In this document: piece after piece, positions 32,628-40,832 of the stretch
Layout: each line of letters starts with the position of its first letter
Numbering within the stretch: position 1 is the first letter of the stretch
From: Kitasatospora sp. NBC_00374
Lineage (GTDB): Bacteria; Actinomycetota; Actinomycetes; Streptomycetales; Streptomycetaceae
Direction of reading: 5' to 3'
Assembly: GCF_041434935.1 (NCBI RefSeq)
Contig: NZ_CP107964.1
Coordinates: 7,175,001 to 7,239,000 of the forward strand
DNA length: 64,000 bases
Translations under genes and position numbers: made by a program
Notes under the pieces: generated by a model
The model's input: only the letters and a program-made list of their open reading frames with translations
Databases searched by the model: none
What the model was told of the DNA's origin: nothing

Positions 32628-33692
32628 ATGACCGCGGCCACCCGCCGCACCCTCGACGTCACCGTCCCGGCCGACCTCTCCGCCCGCGCCCCGGCGGAGG
32701 CCCGCGGACTCGCCCGGGACGGCGTCCGGATGCTGGTCGGGCACCGCGACGGCCTCGCCACCGAGCACCGGCACTTCCACGAGCTTCCCGACCTCCTCAG
32801 CCCCGGCGACCTGCTGGTGGTCAACAACTCGGCCACCCTGCCGGCCGCACTGCCCGGCCGGCTGCCCGACGGCGCCGCCGTGGCCCTGCACCTGTCCACC
32901 GCGCGGCCGGGCCCGCTCGGCCACCACCTGGTCGAGCTCCGCCGCCCCACCGCCGGCGCCGCCGAGTACTACCCGCCGGGCTCCTCGCCCGCCCGCGCCG
33001 GGCTGCGGATCGAGCTGCCCGGCGGGGCGCGGGCGGAGCTCACCGCCCCGCACACGCCCAGACTGTGGCACGCCCGGCTGACCCTGCCCGGCGAGGTGGT
33101 CGGCTACCTCAGCCGGTACGGACGGGCGATCCGCTACGGCTACGTCGACCGCGACTGGCCCGTCGAGGCCTACCAGACGGTCTTCGCCGCCGAGCCGGGA
33201 AGCAGCGAAATGCCCAGCGCGGCACGGCCGTTCACCGAACGGACGGTGGCCCGGCTGGCGGCCCGCGGGGTGCTCGTGGCCCCGGTCACCCTGCACACCG
33301 GTATGGCATCCCCGGAGGTCCACGAAACCCCGTACGCGGAACGCTTCCGGGTGCCGCCGGCGACGGCCCGGCTGGTCGACCACGTCCGTACCGCCGGCGG
33401 GCGGGTGATCGCGGTCGGGACGACGGTGGTGCGGGCCCTGGAGTCGGCGGTCGGACCGGACGGCGGCCTCCGCCCGGCCGACGGCTGGACCGAGCTGGTG
33501 ATCACCCCCGAGCGCGGCGTCCGCGCGGTCGACGGCCTCCTCACGGGGTGGCACGAACCGCGGGCCTCCCACCTCCTGATGCTGGAGGCCGTCGCGGGCC
33601 GCCCGCTGCTGGAACACTGCTACGCCCAGGCGGTCGCGGCCCGCTACCTCTGGCACGAGTTCGGGGACGTCAACCTGCTGCTGCCGCGGTAG
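32628..33692 (+). CDS. QueA-like S-adenosylmethionine:tRNA ribosyltransferase-isomerase family protein
   Basis: A 354-residue protein of the QueA family, whose founding member transfers and rearranges the ribosyl part of SAM onto 7-aminomethyl-deazaguanine in tRNA to make epoxyqueuosine. Family landmarks are DLLVVNNSATLPAALPG, RYGRAIRYGYVDRDWPVEAYQTVFA, SAARPFTERT, VAPVTLHTG and AVGTTVVRALES. No tgt, queG or queC-F gene lies in the window, so queuosine synthesis cannot be assumed; an alternative substrate is possible. The ATG lies two bases after the SDR stop. Confidence 0.85.
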   Translation: MTAATRRTLDVTVPADLSARAPAEARGLARDGVRMLVGHRDGLATEHRHFHELPDLLSPGDLLVVNNSATLPAALPGRLPDGAAVALHLSTARPGPLGHHLVELRRPTAGAAEYYPPGSSPARAGLRIELPGGARAELTAPHTPRLWHARLTLPGEVVGYLSRYGRAIRYGYVDRDWPVEAYQTVFAAEPGSSEMPSAARPFTERTVARLAARGVLVAPVTLHTGMASPEVHETPYAERFRVPPATARLVDHVRTAGGRVIAVGTTVVRALESAVGPDGGLRPADGWTELVITPERGVRAVDGLLTGWHEPRASHLLMLEAVAGRPLLEHCYAQAVAARYLWHEFGDVNLLLPR

Positions 33693-33818
33693 GCGCGGTC
33701 CGATCCGCCGCGGGCGGCCTCAGCTCCCGAGGATGCCCAGGTCGAGCCGGCGGCCGTTCATGCGGTCCCCCCGGGGCCTGGTGATTCGGCGGCGAAGCGT
33801 CCAAGGCCGACGGGAGGG

Positions 33819-35099
33819 TCAGTGCGCCGCCTGCCGGGCCGGGCCGTCGGCGGCGGTCCGCTCGGCGAAGCGCAGGACGTCCGCGGCCCCGTCCTCGGCC
33901 GCGAGGCGGTCGGCGACCTGCCGGGCCCGCAGACGGTGCCCGGGATCGTCGATCGCGCGGCGCACGGCGCAGGCCAGCCGTTCGGCGGTCAGGCGGCGGA
34001 GGGTGATGGGCCCAGGACCGACGCCGAGGCGGGTCAGCCGGGCGGCCCAGAACGCGGCGTCGAGCTGCATCGGGACGGGCACCGCGGGCACGCCGGCCCG
34101 CAGGCCGGCGGCCGTGGTGCCGGCCCCGCCGTGGTGCACCACGGCGGCCATCCGCGGGAACAGCCAGGAGTGCGGGACGTCGTCGACGGTCAGGAAGTCG
34201 GGGCCGTCCAACCGCAGTCCGGTCCAGCCGCGTTGGACGACCGCCCGGACCCCGGCCCCCCGCAGCCCGGCCGCGACCGTCCGGCTCAGCCGGTCGGTGT
34301 CGGCCACCACGCCGCTGCCGAAGCCGACGAAGACCGGTGGGGGACCCGCGGCGAGGAAGTCGACGAGGTCGGTCGGCGGCTGCCAGTCGGGGGAGTCGTA
34401 CGGCCACCAGTAGCCGCAGATCCGGGCGGACGGCGCCCACCCGGCGGGGCGCGGGACCACGGTGGGGGAGAAGCCGTGGAAGACCGGCCGGCCCTGCCGG
34501 GAGTACCGGCGCCGCAGCCGGCCCGCCGAGGCGGCCGGCAGGTCGAGGCGCCGGCGCAGCATCCGGACGGCCGGCGCGTAGATGCCGTCGACCGCGAGAT
34601 TCGCGGCGTGCCCGGCGACCCGGTTGCCCCAGGGCCCGAGCGAGCGGGCCGTGCCGGCGACCACCGGGAGGAAGTCGCCGGTGGGGTCGAGCGGTTGGAG
34701 GTGCAGCCCGGCACTCGGCACCCCGGCTGCCTCGGCGACGACCTGCCCCAGCGGCGCCGTCGGCGCGGACAGCAGGACGAGGTCGGTGCCCTGCGCCACG
34801 GCGTCCACGATGCCGAGGGCGAGCTCCGGCATGAAGCTCCGCCCCATCCGCAGCAGGTGGGCGACGGCCAGCGGCCCGTCGCCCGTGCGGAGCATCCGCT
34901 GTCCGCGCTCGGAGGCCAGCTCCGCCCGCGGATCCACCGGCAGCGCACGGAACTCCAGCCCGGCCTCGCGTACCTGGGCCTCGAAGGTCGTGTGCGTGGC
35001 CACCGCCACCGTGAACCCGGCCGAGGTCAGACGGCGGCCGAGACCGAGGAAAGGGGACACGTCGCCGCGGGAGCCCGCGGTCGCGATCAGAATGCGCAC
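33819..35099 (-). CDS. glycosyltransferase, GT1 / UGT-like family
   Basis: A 426-residue GT-B enzyme. The N-terminal acceptor domain starts with MRILIATAGSRGDVSPFLGL. The C-terminal donor domain carries the GT1 signature VVHHGGAGTTAAGLRAGVP then AVPVPMQLDAAFWAARL. Relatives glycosylate sterols, macrolides and other lipophilic aglycones. The GTG start gives a frame with no further family sequence upstream. It is monocistronic, with no biosynthetic genes beside it, so a housekeeping or self-resistance function is as likely as natural-product tailoring. Confidence 0.9.
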   Translation of the reverse strand: MRILIATAGSRGDVSPFLGLGRRLTSAGFTVAVATHTTFEAQVREAGLEFRALPVDPRAELASERGQRMLRTGDGPLAVAHLLRMGRSFMPELALGIVDAVAQGTDLVLLSAPTAPLGQVVAEAAGVPSAGLHLQPLDPTGDFLPVVAGTARSLGPWGNRVAGHAANLAVDGIYAPAVRMLRRRLDLPAASAGRLRRRYSRQGRPVFHGFSPTVVPRPAGWAPSARICGYWWPYDSPDWQPPTDLVDFLAAGPPPVFVGFGSGVVADTDRLSRTVAAGLRGAGVRAVVQRGWTGLRLDGPDFLTVDDVPHSWLFPRMAAVVHHGGAGTTAAGLRAGVPAVPVPMQLDAAFWAARLTRLGVGPGPITLRRLTAERLACAVRRAIDDPGHRLRARQVADRLAAEDGAADVLRFAERTAADGPARQAAH

Positions 35100-35746
35100 G
35101 CACCGGAGTATCCCCGCCCGTACCGGCCCCGCCGGGCCGGCTCCCGGCGTGCCCGACGGCGAACGGGCCGGGCCTTCGGGCCCTGCGCGGCCGAAGCCGG
35201 CCCACCGATCGGATGAACCGGCGGACGGGCGGGGGTTGACGCTGCTGCGCCCGGGGGCCTGCGCCCTGCGCCTTGGGGCCTGCGCCCTGCGCCCGGCTGC
35301 GGCCGTCCTCGGCCGGGGGCTGTCGGACCGTCACGGACCACGTGGTGGCGGGGAGTTCGAGCACTGCTTCGGCCGAGCCCGCCGAACCTGCGGCGATGAC
35401 GGCGCGGGGAAACGTCGAGTGAGATCCGGCCACCTCGGCGGGAATGACCTACATGGTCCGATTTCCCAGCGATCGGGTCAATTTGCGGATGTCTCGCCGG
35501 ATACGGCAGGTAACGAATGGGACAGGGTGCCGGTCTGCGTTTCGACTCTCGCGGTGCGGCGTGGATAATCCATGGTCAGCACTGCTGCCGGTGTGCCATT
35601 CTGGCGCGGTCGCGCGGCCGGCTCGGCGTTGTCTCGGCAACCTTGTGACCTCGGTGGAATTCGCCCGAAGGCGCGGGAAGCGGATGTCGCCGGAATCCGC
35701 TAGGGTCGCGGATCGTCTCTCATCACACCTCACCCGGGAACCTCTT
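35100..35746. other. gene-poor region upstream of the glycosyltransferase and small membrane protein
   Basis: No convincing gene is present. It holds the 19-bp direct repeat at 35253-35292, a stretch of clearly lower GC around 35440-35600, and a TAGGGT -10-like hexamer at 35701 that could serve the rightward membrane protein. The lower-GC part may be a degraded gene or a promoter-rich region. Confidence 0.4.
35253..35292. repeat. 19-bp direct repeat
   Basis: GGGGCCTGCGCCCTGCGCC occurs twice, identical, separated by TT, in the region upstream of the glycosyltransferase. No function is assigned. Confidence 0.85.
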
Positions 35747-36070
35747 TTGAACCTTGACTTCACCGCCGAGCCGCTTTTCTCGTGGTACGTCGTCCTGCTC
35801 GTCGTCAGCGGCCTGATCATGATGGGACTTGCGGCCGTGAAGGCCGGTCAGGGCGCCGGAATGCGCGCGCTGAACGGGATTTTCGGTGTGGGCTTCCTGG
35901 GCTACGGCATCTACCTCGGGTTCATATTCGAGGGCGGCTCGTACCTCCTCTTCTTCAAGGCCTTCATCCTGCCGGTCGTGATGATCGTCAAGTTCGTCAA
36001 GGACCTGACGGCGCGCCCCGCCGCGGCCCCGGCGCAGCCGGCTCCCGCGACCGACGACGTCGCGAGCTGA
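35747..36070 (+). CDS. small membrane protein of unknown function
   Basis: A 107-residue protein with three hydrophobic segments (WYVVLLVVSGLIMMGLAAVKA, ALNGIFGVGFLGYGIYLGFI, YLLFFKAFILPVVMIVKFV) and an Ala/Pro-rich cytoplasmic tail. I do not recognise a named family. The TTG start is chosen because the protein begins there with a short N-terminus before the first segment, and a TAGGGT hexamer lies 46 bases upstream. A strong terminator follows. Confidence 0.75.
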   Translation: MNLDFTAEPLFSWYVVLLVVSGLIMMGLAAVKAGQGAGMRALNGIFGVGFLGYGIYLGFIFEGGSYLLFFKAFILPVVMIVKFVKDLTARPAAAPAQPAPATDDVAS

Positions 36071-36082
36071 CCGCCCACCGGT

Positions 36083-36122
36083 GAAGCCGGGCCCGACAGG
36101 TGATCCTGTCGGGCCCGGCTTC
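36083..36122. terminator. strong bidirectional terminator
   Basis: A perfect 18-bp stem (arm begins GAAGCCGGGCCCGAC) with the 4-base loop TGAT lies between two convergent genes, starting 12 bases after one stop and ending 12 bases before the other. Confidence 0.9.
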
Positions 36123-36134
36123 GTGTGTGCGCGG

Positions 36135-36584
36135 TCAGTTGAGGCTGTACCGCCCTGTCGGCCGCCACTCCCGGCCCAGCCCGAGGCGGTCGGGATCGGT
36201 CACGGTGAGGCGGATGCCGACCGTGCCCTCCAGGCCGACCCGCAGGCGGCTGCGGGCCAGTGCCAGCATGGCGGTCAGGCCGTACTTGTTGATCAGTGCG
36301 GTCCGGTACCGGGCGGTGGTGTCGGGGTCGCAGAGGGTGGCGCGGGCCTGGATCCGGGCGGCGACCGGGTGGCCGTGGGCGTCGCACGGGGTGAGCAGGA
36401 CGCCGGGGTGCCGCCGGATCCGCCGGACGGTGTCCGAGTCGGCGGGGGCCCAGACGCCGAGGGCCGGGCCGTCCTGTACCACCCAGGTGGCGGTGGCCGT
36501 GGCGGTGCCGTCGGGGTCGAAGGTGGTCAGCAGGAGGTGGCGGGCGTCGGCGAGCCGGTCGGTCTGGTGCCGTACTGCGTGCAC
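36135..36584 (-). CDS. PPOX-class (split-barrel) flavin/F420-binding protein
   Basis: A 149-residue split-barrel protein of the pyridoxamine-phosphate-oxidase-like superfamily. The N-terminal strands LLLTTFDPDGTATATATWVVQDG and the later ALINKYGLTAMLALAR are typical of the actinobacterial F420-dependent subgroup. The GTG start is 10 bases after the cytochrome b gene and its ribosome site AGGAGG overlaps that stop codon, so they are co-transcribed. Members use F420H2 or flavin to reduce organic substrates; the partnership with a cytochrome b is unusual. Confidence 0.82.
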   Translation of the reverse strand: MHAVRHQTDRLADARHLLLTTFDPDGTATATATWVVQDGPALGVWAPADSDTVRRIRRHPGVLLTPCDAHGHPVAARIQARATLCDPDTTARYRTALINKYGLTAMLALARSRLRVGLEGTVGIRLTVTDPDRLGLGREWRPTGRYSLN

Positions 36585-36594
36585 GTGGTCCTCC

Positions 36595-38247
36595 TCAGTG
36601 GTGCGCCTGGCCGCTGTCGGTGAGGTGCAGGTACTCCTCGGCGGTGGGCTTGGCGATCCGGCCGCCCTCGCCGAAGTAGCTCTCGGCGAGCCTGGCGCGG
36701 GTCCTGGCGACGGCGCCGGCCCTGCGGGTGACGCCGTTCCCGTCGGTCTCGGCGGGCAGTGCGGCCGGCCGGTGCTGGTCGTGTGCGGTGAGGGTGTGCA
36801 GTTCGCCCGGTGTGAGCGGCGTGTGGACCTCGACGAACTCGCCGTGCGGCAGCCTCTTGATGATCCCGCTCTCCCGGCCGTGCAGCACCTTCTCGCGGTC
36901 CCGGCGCTGGAGGCCCAGGCACCAGCGCCGGGTGACGGCGAAGAAGGCGACCGGCACCACGAACACGGCCGTGCGGACGGCGTAGGTGATGGCGTTCAGC
37001 GAGAGGTGCAGGTGGGTGGCGAAGAGGTCGTTGCCGCCGCCGGCCAGCAGGACCAGGTAGAGGCTGATCCAGGCGGCGCCGAGCGCGGTGCGGACGGGGG
37101 CGTTGCGCGGGCGGTCGAGCAGGTGCCGCTCGCGGGTGTCCCGGGTGATCCAGGCCTCGACGAACGGGTAGGCGGCGAGCGCGAACAGCACGATCGGGAA
37201 GAGCAGGAACGGGATCAGGATGCCCAGGTTCAGGGTGTGGCCGCCCGGGACCGAGACCTCCCAGCCGGGCATCACCCGGATCAGGCCCTCGGCGAAGCCC
37301 ATGTACCAGTCGGGCTGGGCGTCGGTGGAGACCTGGTCCGGACGGTACGGGCCGTACGCCCAGATCGGGTTGATGCTCGCGACCGCCGACATCACGGCGA
37401 TGACGCCGAAGACCAGGAAGAAGAACCCGCCGGCCTTGGCCAGGTAGACCGGCATCAGCGGCATGCCGACGACGTTCTTCTCGGTCTTGCCCGGGCCCGC
37501 CCACTGGGTGTGCTTGTGGTGGAAGACCAGGATCAGGTGGGCCACCAGCAGGCCCAGCATGATGCCGGGGACGAGCAGCACGTGGACGGTGAAGAACCGC
37601 GGCACGATGTCGGTGCCCGGGAACTCGCCGCCGAACAGGAACATCTGGATGTACGTGCCCGCCACCGGCACCGCGAGCAGCGTCCCCTCGATGAAGCGGA
37701 TACCGGTCCCCGACAGCAGGTCGTCGGGGAGTGAATAGCCGAAGAAGCCGTCCAGCATGCCGAGGAAGAGCAGCAGGAAGCCGAACACCCAGTTGATCTC
37801 GCGCGGCTTGCGGAACGCCCCGGTGAAGAAGACCCGCATCATGTGGACGAACATCGCCGCGACGAAGACCAGCGCGGCCCAGTGGTGGATCTGGCGGATC
37901 AGCAGGCCGCCGCGGATCTCGAAACTCAGCTTCATCGTCGAGGCGTAGGCCTCGGACATCCGGATGCCGTCCAGCGGGGCGTACGGGCCGTGGTAGACGA
38001 CCTCGGCCATGCTCGGCTTGAAGAACAGCGTCAGGTAGACGCCGCTCAGAATGATGACGACGAAGCTGTAGAGGCAGATCTCGCCGAGCATGAAGGACCA
38101 GTGGTCCGGGAAGATCTTGCGCAGGTTCGACCTGGCCAGGGTGTAGATCCCCAGTCGGCCGTCGGCCCAGTCGGCCGCCCGCAGGCCCCTCGCGGCGCCG
38201 CGGCCCGCGCGGCCGGCCGGTGGCCGCTGGTGCTGCTCGTCGCTCAT
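36595..38247 (-). CDS. cytochrome b subunit of a bc1-type complex (QcrB paralogue), orphan
   Basis: A 550-residue membrane protein with the cytochrome b core in residues 30-420. Haem ligand His pairs are visible in RQIHHWAALVFVAAMFVHMM and in VHVLLVPGIMLGLLVAH. The quinol-site motif PEWY is PDWY, as is normal for actinobacteria. The C-terminal region (about 420-550) is the actinobacterial cytoplasmic extension with QRRDREKVLHGRESGI. The main bc1 operon qcrCAB is not here: no Rieske protein or cytochrome c is adjacent. A PPOX gene follows and a TetR regulator diverges. It may replace the housekeeping subunit under some condition or work with another electron partner. Confidence 0.9.
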   Translation of the reverse strand: MSDEQHQRPPAGRAGRGAARGLRAADWADGRLGIYTLARSNLRKIFPDHWSFMLGEICLYSFVVIILSGVYLTLFFKPSMAEVVYHGPYAPLDGIRMSEAYASTMKLSFEIRGGLLIRQIHHWAALVFVAAMFVHMMRVFFTGAFRKPREINWVFGFLLLFLGMLDGFFGYSLPDDLLSGTGIRFIEGTLLAVPVAGTYIQMFLFGGEFPGTDIVPRFFTVHVLLVPGIMLGLLVAHLILVFHHKHTQWAGPGKTEKNVVGMPLMPVYLAKAGGFFFLVFGVIAVMSAVASINPIWAYGPYRPDQVSTDAQPDWYMGFAEGLIRVMPGWEVSVPGGHTLNLGILIPFLLFPIVLFALAAYPFVEAWITRDTRERHLLDRPRNAPVRTALGAAWISLYLVLLAGGGNDLFATHLHLSLNAITYAVRTAVFVVPVAFFAVTRRWCLGLQRRDREKVLHGRESGIIKRLPHGEFVEVHTPLTPGELHTLTAHDQHRPAALPAETDGNGVTRRAGAVARTRARLAESYFGEGGRIAKPTAEEYLHLTDSGQAHH

Positions 38248-38295
38248 CCCACACCCCCGTGAAGCAGTCCGGCGGCGAGCGCCGGCGGTCAAAAC

Positions 38296-38309
38296 GGGGA
38301 TCACTCCCC
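38296..38309. promoter_or_regulatory. operator candidate GGGGA-N4-TCCCC, site 1
   Basis: GGGGATCACTCCCC is an inverted repeat in the 124-bp region between the divergent cytochrome b and TetR genes. A second copy with identical arms lies 44 bases away, about four helical turns, so TetR dimers could sit on the same face. Confidence 0.45.
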
Positions 38310-38339
38310 TCTTTGCCCGCTCACCCTAGCAGTGGAAAT

Positions 38340-38353
38340 GGGGAGCTGTCCCC
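38340..38353. promoter_or_regulatory. operator candidate GGGGA-N4-TCCCC, site 2
   Basis: GGGGAGCTGTCCCC repeats the arms of site 1 and lies 18 bases upstream of the TetR start, where binding would repress that gene. Confidence 0.45.
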
Positions 38354-38371
38354 GGTTGCTATGGTCGGGGG

Positions 38372-39031
38372 ATGGACACGGGTGAGCGGGCGGCGCGGCA
38401 GCCTTCGCGACGGCGGGACGCGCAGCGCAACCGGGAGGCGCTGGCCGACGCGGCCCGGGAGGTCTTCGCCGAACAGGGGCTGGACGCCGCGCTGGACGTC
38501 ATCGCCCGCCGTGCCGGAGTCGGCAACGCGACGCTCTACCGGCACTTCCCGACCAGGGAGGACCTGATCGGCGAGGTCTTCGCCGGCGCCGCGGCCATGA
38601 TCGTCGAGGCGGGCGAGGAGGCGCTGGCGATCGAGGACGCCTGGAGCGCGATCGAGCGCTACTTCGGCCGGATCTTCGAGCTGGTGGCCGCCAACCAGGG
38701 CTTCAACGACCTGGTCACGATGGCGATCCCGACCGTCCCGGTGCTCGCCGAGATGAGCGCGCACAACGCCGGCACGGTCGGCACCCTGGTGGCCCGCGCG
38801 CAGGAGCAGGGCACGATGCGGGGGGACGTGGTGTCGATGGACCTGCTCTTCCTGCTCGGCCCGCTCTGCCGTGCCGTTCCGGCCGCCGCGGCACTGCGCC
38901 CCGATCTGTGGCGCCGCTACCTGGCCCTTCAGCTGGACGGCTTCCGCAGCCGGGCCGAGCACCCGCTGCCCGTGCCGCCGGTCGGCACCGAACGGCTCGA
39001 CCAGGCCTTCGCCGACCTCTGGGAGGCCTGA
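38372..39031 (+). CDS. TetR-family transcriptional regulator
   Basis: A 219-residue regulator. The N-terminal domain (residues 18-65) has the TetR helix-turn-helix: EALADAAREVFAEQGLDAAL then ARRAGVGNATLYRHFPTRED. The C-terminal ligand domain is of the SbtR-like type (LVAANQGFNDLVTMAIP). It diverges from the orphan cytochrome b gene, with two matching inverted repeats between them, so autorepression and control of the qcrB-PPOX unit is the simple model. The ligand is unknown. Confidence 0.92.
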   Translation: MDTGERAARQPSRRRDAQRNREALADAAREVFAEQGLDAALDVIARRAGVGNATLYRHFPTREDLIGEVFAGAAAMIVEAGEEALAIEDAWSAIERYFGRIFELVAANQGFNDLVTMAIPTVPVLAEMSAHNAGTVGTLVARAQEQGTMRGDVVSMDLLFLLGPLCRAVPAAAALRPDLWRRYLALQLDGFRSRAEHPLPVPPVGTERLDQAFADLWEA

Positions 39032-39039
39032 GCCCGGCC

Positions 39040-39089
39040 CGACGTCCGCCACCCGCCGGGACCCCGACGTCCGTCACCTGCCGGGACCC
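39040..39089. repeat. two tandem 25-bp repeats between convergent genes
   Basis: Two head-to-tail 25-base units beginning CGACGTCCG and ending GGGACCC differ at two positions. They follow the TetR stop by 8 bases. No coding or hairpin role is apparent. Confidence 0.85.
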
Positions 39090-39119
39090 CGATACGCGCC
39101 GACGGGCGCCGCGGTGGCG

Positions 39120-40433
39120 TCAGGCCGTCGGCAGGGCGTGCAGCACGGAGTCGTGCCCCGCGAACAGCCGCTCGCCGTCGGTGCCCAGCCACCACACGTC
39201 CACGCCCGGCAGCCCGTCGGTGAACGTCCAGAGGATGCGGCCGTCCGCGACGTCGACGGCGGTCACCCCGTTGTCGGCACCGCCGGGAACGTACAGCACC
39301 CGGCCGACCACCAGCGGCACCGAGCGCAGGTCGACCCGGTACGGCAGGGCGCAGGACCACAGCAGCCGGCCGTCCTCGGGGGAGAGGGCCGCGATCTCGC
39401 CGTCCGAGCGCACGGCGTACAGCGCCCGGCCGTCGGTGATCGGCGGGAGGTAGCGCCAGGTGGCCTCCGGCGGCCGGACCGGCGACGGGAGCGGACTGCC
39501 GTCGAGGGCGGCCAGCACCCGCAGGTCGCCGGAGTCGACGCCGAGGCAGATCCGGTCCGGCAGCGGTGCGAGCCAGCTGACGGACGGCCCGGCCGGGGCC
39601 CGCCACAGGGTCCGTCCGTCCCGGGTGTCGACGGCGACCAGGCGCTCGCCGGTGTCCAGGGCGAACAGCCTGCCGTCCAGCAGCGCCGTCCGCAGCAGCA
39701 GGGACTCCTGCTCCCGCCGCGACCGGGACCAGACGAGGCGGCCGCTCGCCGGGTCGACGGCGAACAGGGCCTCGGTCGGCCCGGCCGCCGCCGTCGGGGC
39801 GAGGGCGGCGGTACAGATCAGCGAGCGGCCGTCGGTGCCGAGCAGGCTGTGCGAGGTGACCCGGCCGCCGCCCAGCAGCCCGGCCAGCTCCACCGGCCGG
39901 TCCGGACGCCCGGTGCGCAGGTCGTGGCTGTCGAGCCGGCCGTCCGCGAGGGAGAAGACCCGCTCGGCGGTCGGCGCCAGGAGCCAGCTGCGGCCGCTGC
40001 CGTACACCGGCGGCCCGTCGGCGGACAGCGGCAGCCGCAGTCGCCGGGCCCCGGTGGCCGGGTCGAGGACGTCGACCGCGGTGGCGGTCGGGAACAGCGG
40101 GGCGCGGGCGCCCGGACCCAGCCGGTCCGGCGCGGCGCGTTCCGCACCGCGGTACGTCCACAGCGGCGACGGGCCGGCGAACCGGGGTGCGGGAACGGGC
40201 GGTCGGGGATCAGGCCGGGAGAACCCCCGTGCGTACAGGCCCAGTCCGAGCAGGGCCGCCCCGGCCGTGCCAGCGCCCACCAGCGCCCTGCGGGTGGGCC
40301 GGCCGGGGTCGGTCCGGCCGGCGACCACATCGACCGTCGGCTCCACCGGCCCGGCGCCGGACGGGAACTCCTCGGTCAGACCGGAGATACCGGCCATCGG
40401 CGGGGCGGAGGGCGTCGGCTCGGCTGGTGCCAC
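39120..40433 (-). CDS. PQQ-like beta-propeller repeat protein, membrane-anchored
   Basis: A 437-residue protein. After about 48 residues there is a twin-arginine type membrane segment (TRRALVGAGTAGAALLGLGLY), so the propeller is probably outside the membrane. From residue 88 there are about seven repeats with the outer-strand Trp pattern of PQQ_2 propellers, for example SGRLVWSRSRR, DGRTLWRAP, DGRLLWSCALP and DGRILWTFTDG. The long N-terminal cytoplasmic tail is Pro-rich. PQQ-binding residues are not evident, so it is likely a binding or scaffold protein. The GTG start follows GGGGAG. Confidence 0.85.
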   Translation of the reverse strand: MAPAEPTPSAPPMAGISGLTEEFPSGAGPVEPTVDVVAGRTDPGRPTRRALVGAGTAGAALLGLGLYARGFSRPDPRPPVPAPRFAGPSPLWTYRGAERAAPDRLGPGARAPLFPTATAVDVLDPATGARRLRLPLSADGPPVYGSGRSWLLAPTAERVFSLADGRLDSHDLRTGRPDRPVELAGLLGGGRVTSHSLLGTDGRSLICTAALAPTAAAGPTEALFAVDPASGRLVWSRSRREQESLLLRTALLDGRLFALDTGERLVAVDTRDGRTLWRAPAGPSVSWLAPLPDRICLGVDSGDLRVLAALDGSPLPSPVRPPEATWRYLPPITDGRALYAVRSDGEIAALSPEDGRLLWSCALPYRVDLRSVPLVVGRVLYVPGGADNGVTAVDVADGRILWTFTDGLPGVDVWWLGTDGERLFAGHDSVLHALPTA

Positions 40434-40535
40434 GAGAACTCCCCTGCGTCGGCGGGCGATCGAGCCCGGACTGCCGGGCTCCGATCATCGAGCCCCGATT
40501 ATGGCCGCTCTCAGACGGACGGCGCCCGAGGGGCC

Positions 40536-40704
40536 CACCCCTCGCCCGTACGGCGGCGGCACATCATCGCCCTGGTCCGGGGCCGTGCCACCCACCGGGA
40601 GATCGCGGCGGCGCTCCACCGGTCCGTCAAGGCGGTCGAGCCCAACCTGGCCGGGCTGTACCGCCGTTACCAGGTGCGCGGCCGGGCGGGGCCGGCCCGG
40701 ACAC
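40536..40704 (+). pseudogene. remnant of a LuxR-type helix-turn-helix domain
   Basis: The frame that leads into the next gene encodes a recognisable GerE/LuxR domain without start or N-terminus: HPSPVRRRHIIALVRGRATH then REIAAALHRSVKAVEPNLAG and LYRRYQVRGRAG. It matches the usual LTPxERRIxALVAxGxTNREIAxxLxLSxKAVExxLxxLYRRLGVRSR. A Pro replaces the usual helix residue in KAVEPNL and the family's Glu in RRRH is lost. It is most simply the decayed C-terminus of a LuxR regulator. The flanking bases from 40434 hold nothing else. Confidence 0.55.
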
Positions 40705-40832
40705 CCGCGGACCGACCCCGCTCCGGCAGCAGCGCCACGCCACGGCCCCCGGCCCCGGCCGGAATAATCGGCGGTGGACTCGGCCCCGGCGTTGGTACGG
40801 TTCGCCGGTTCGGACGACTTCAGGGGTGGGAC

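Noticed and set aside
36595..38254. Alternative leftward frame over the cytochrome b gene
   Set aside because: Arg/Pro-rich shadow; the chosen frame contains all haem-ligand histidines and membrane helices.
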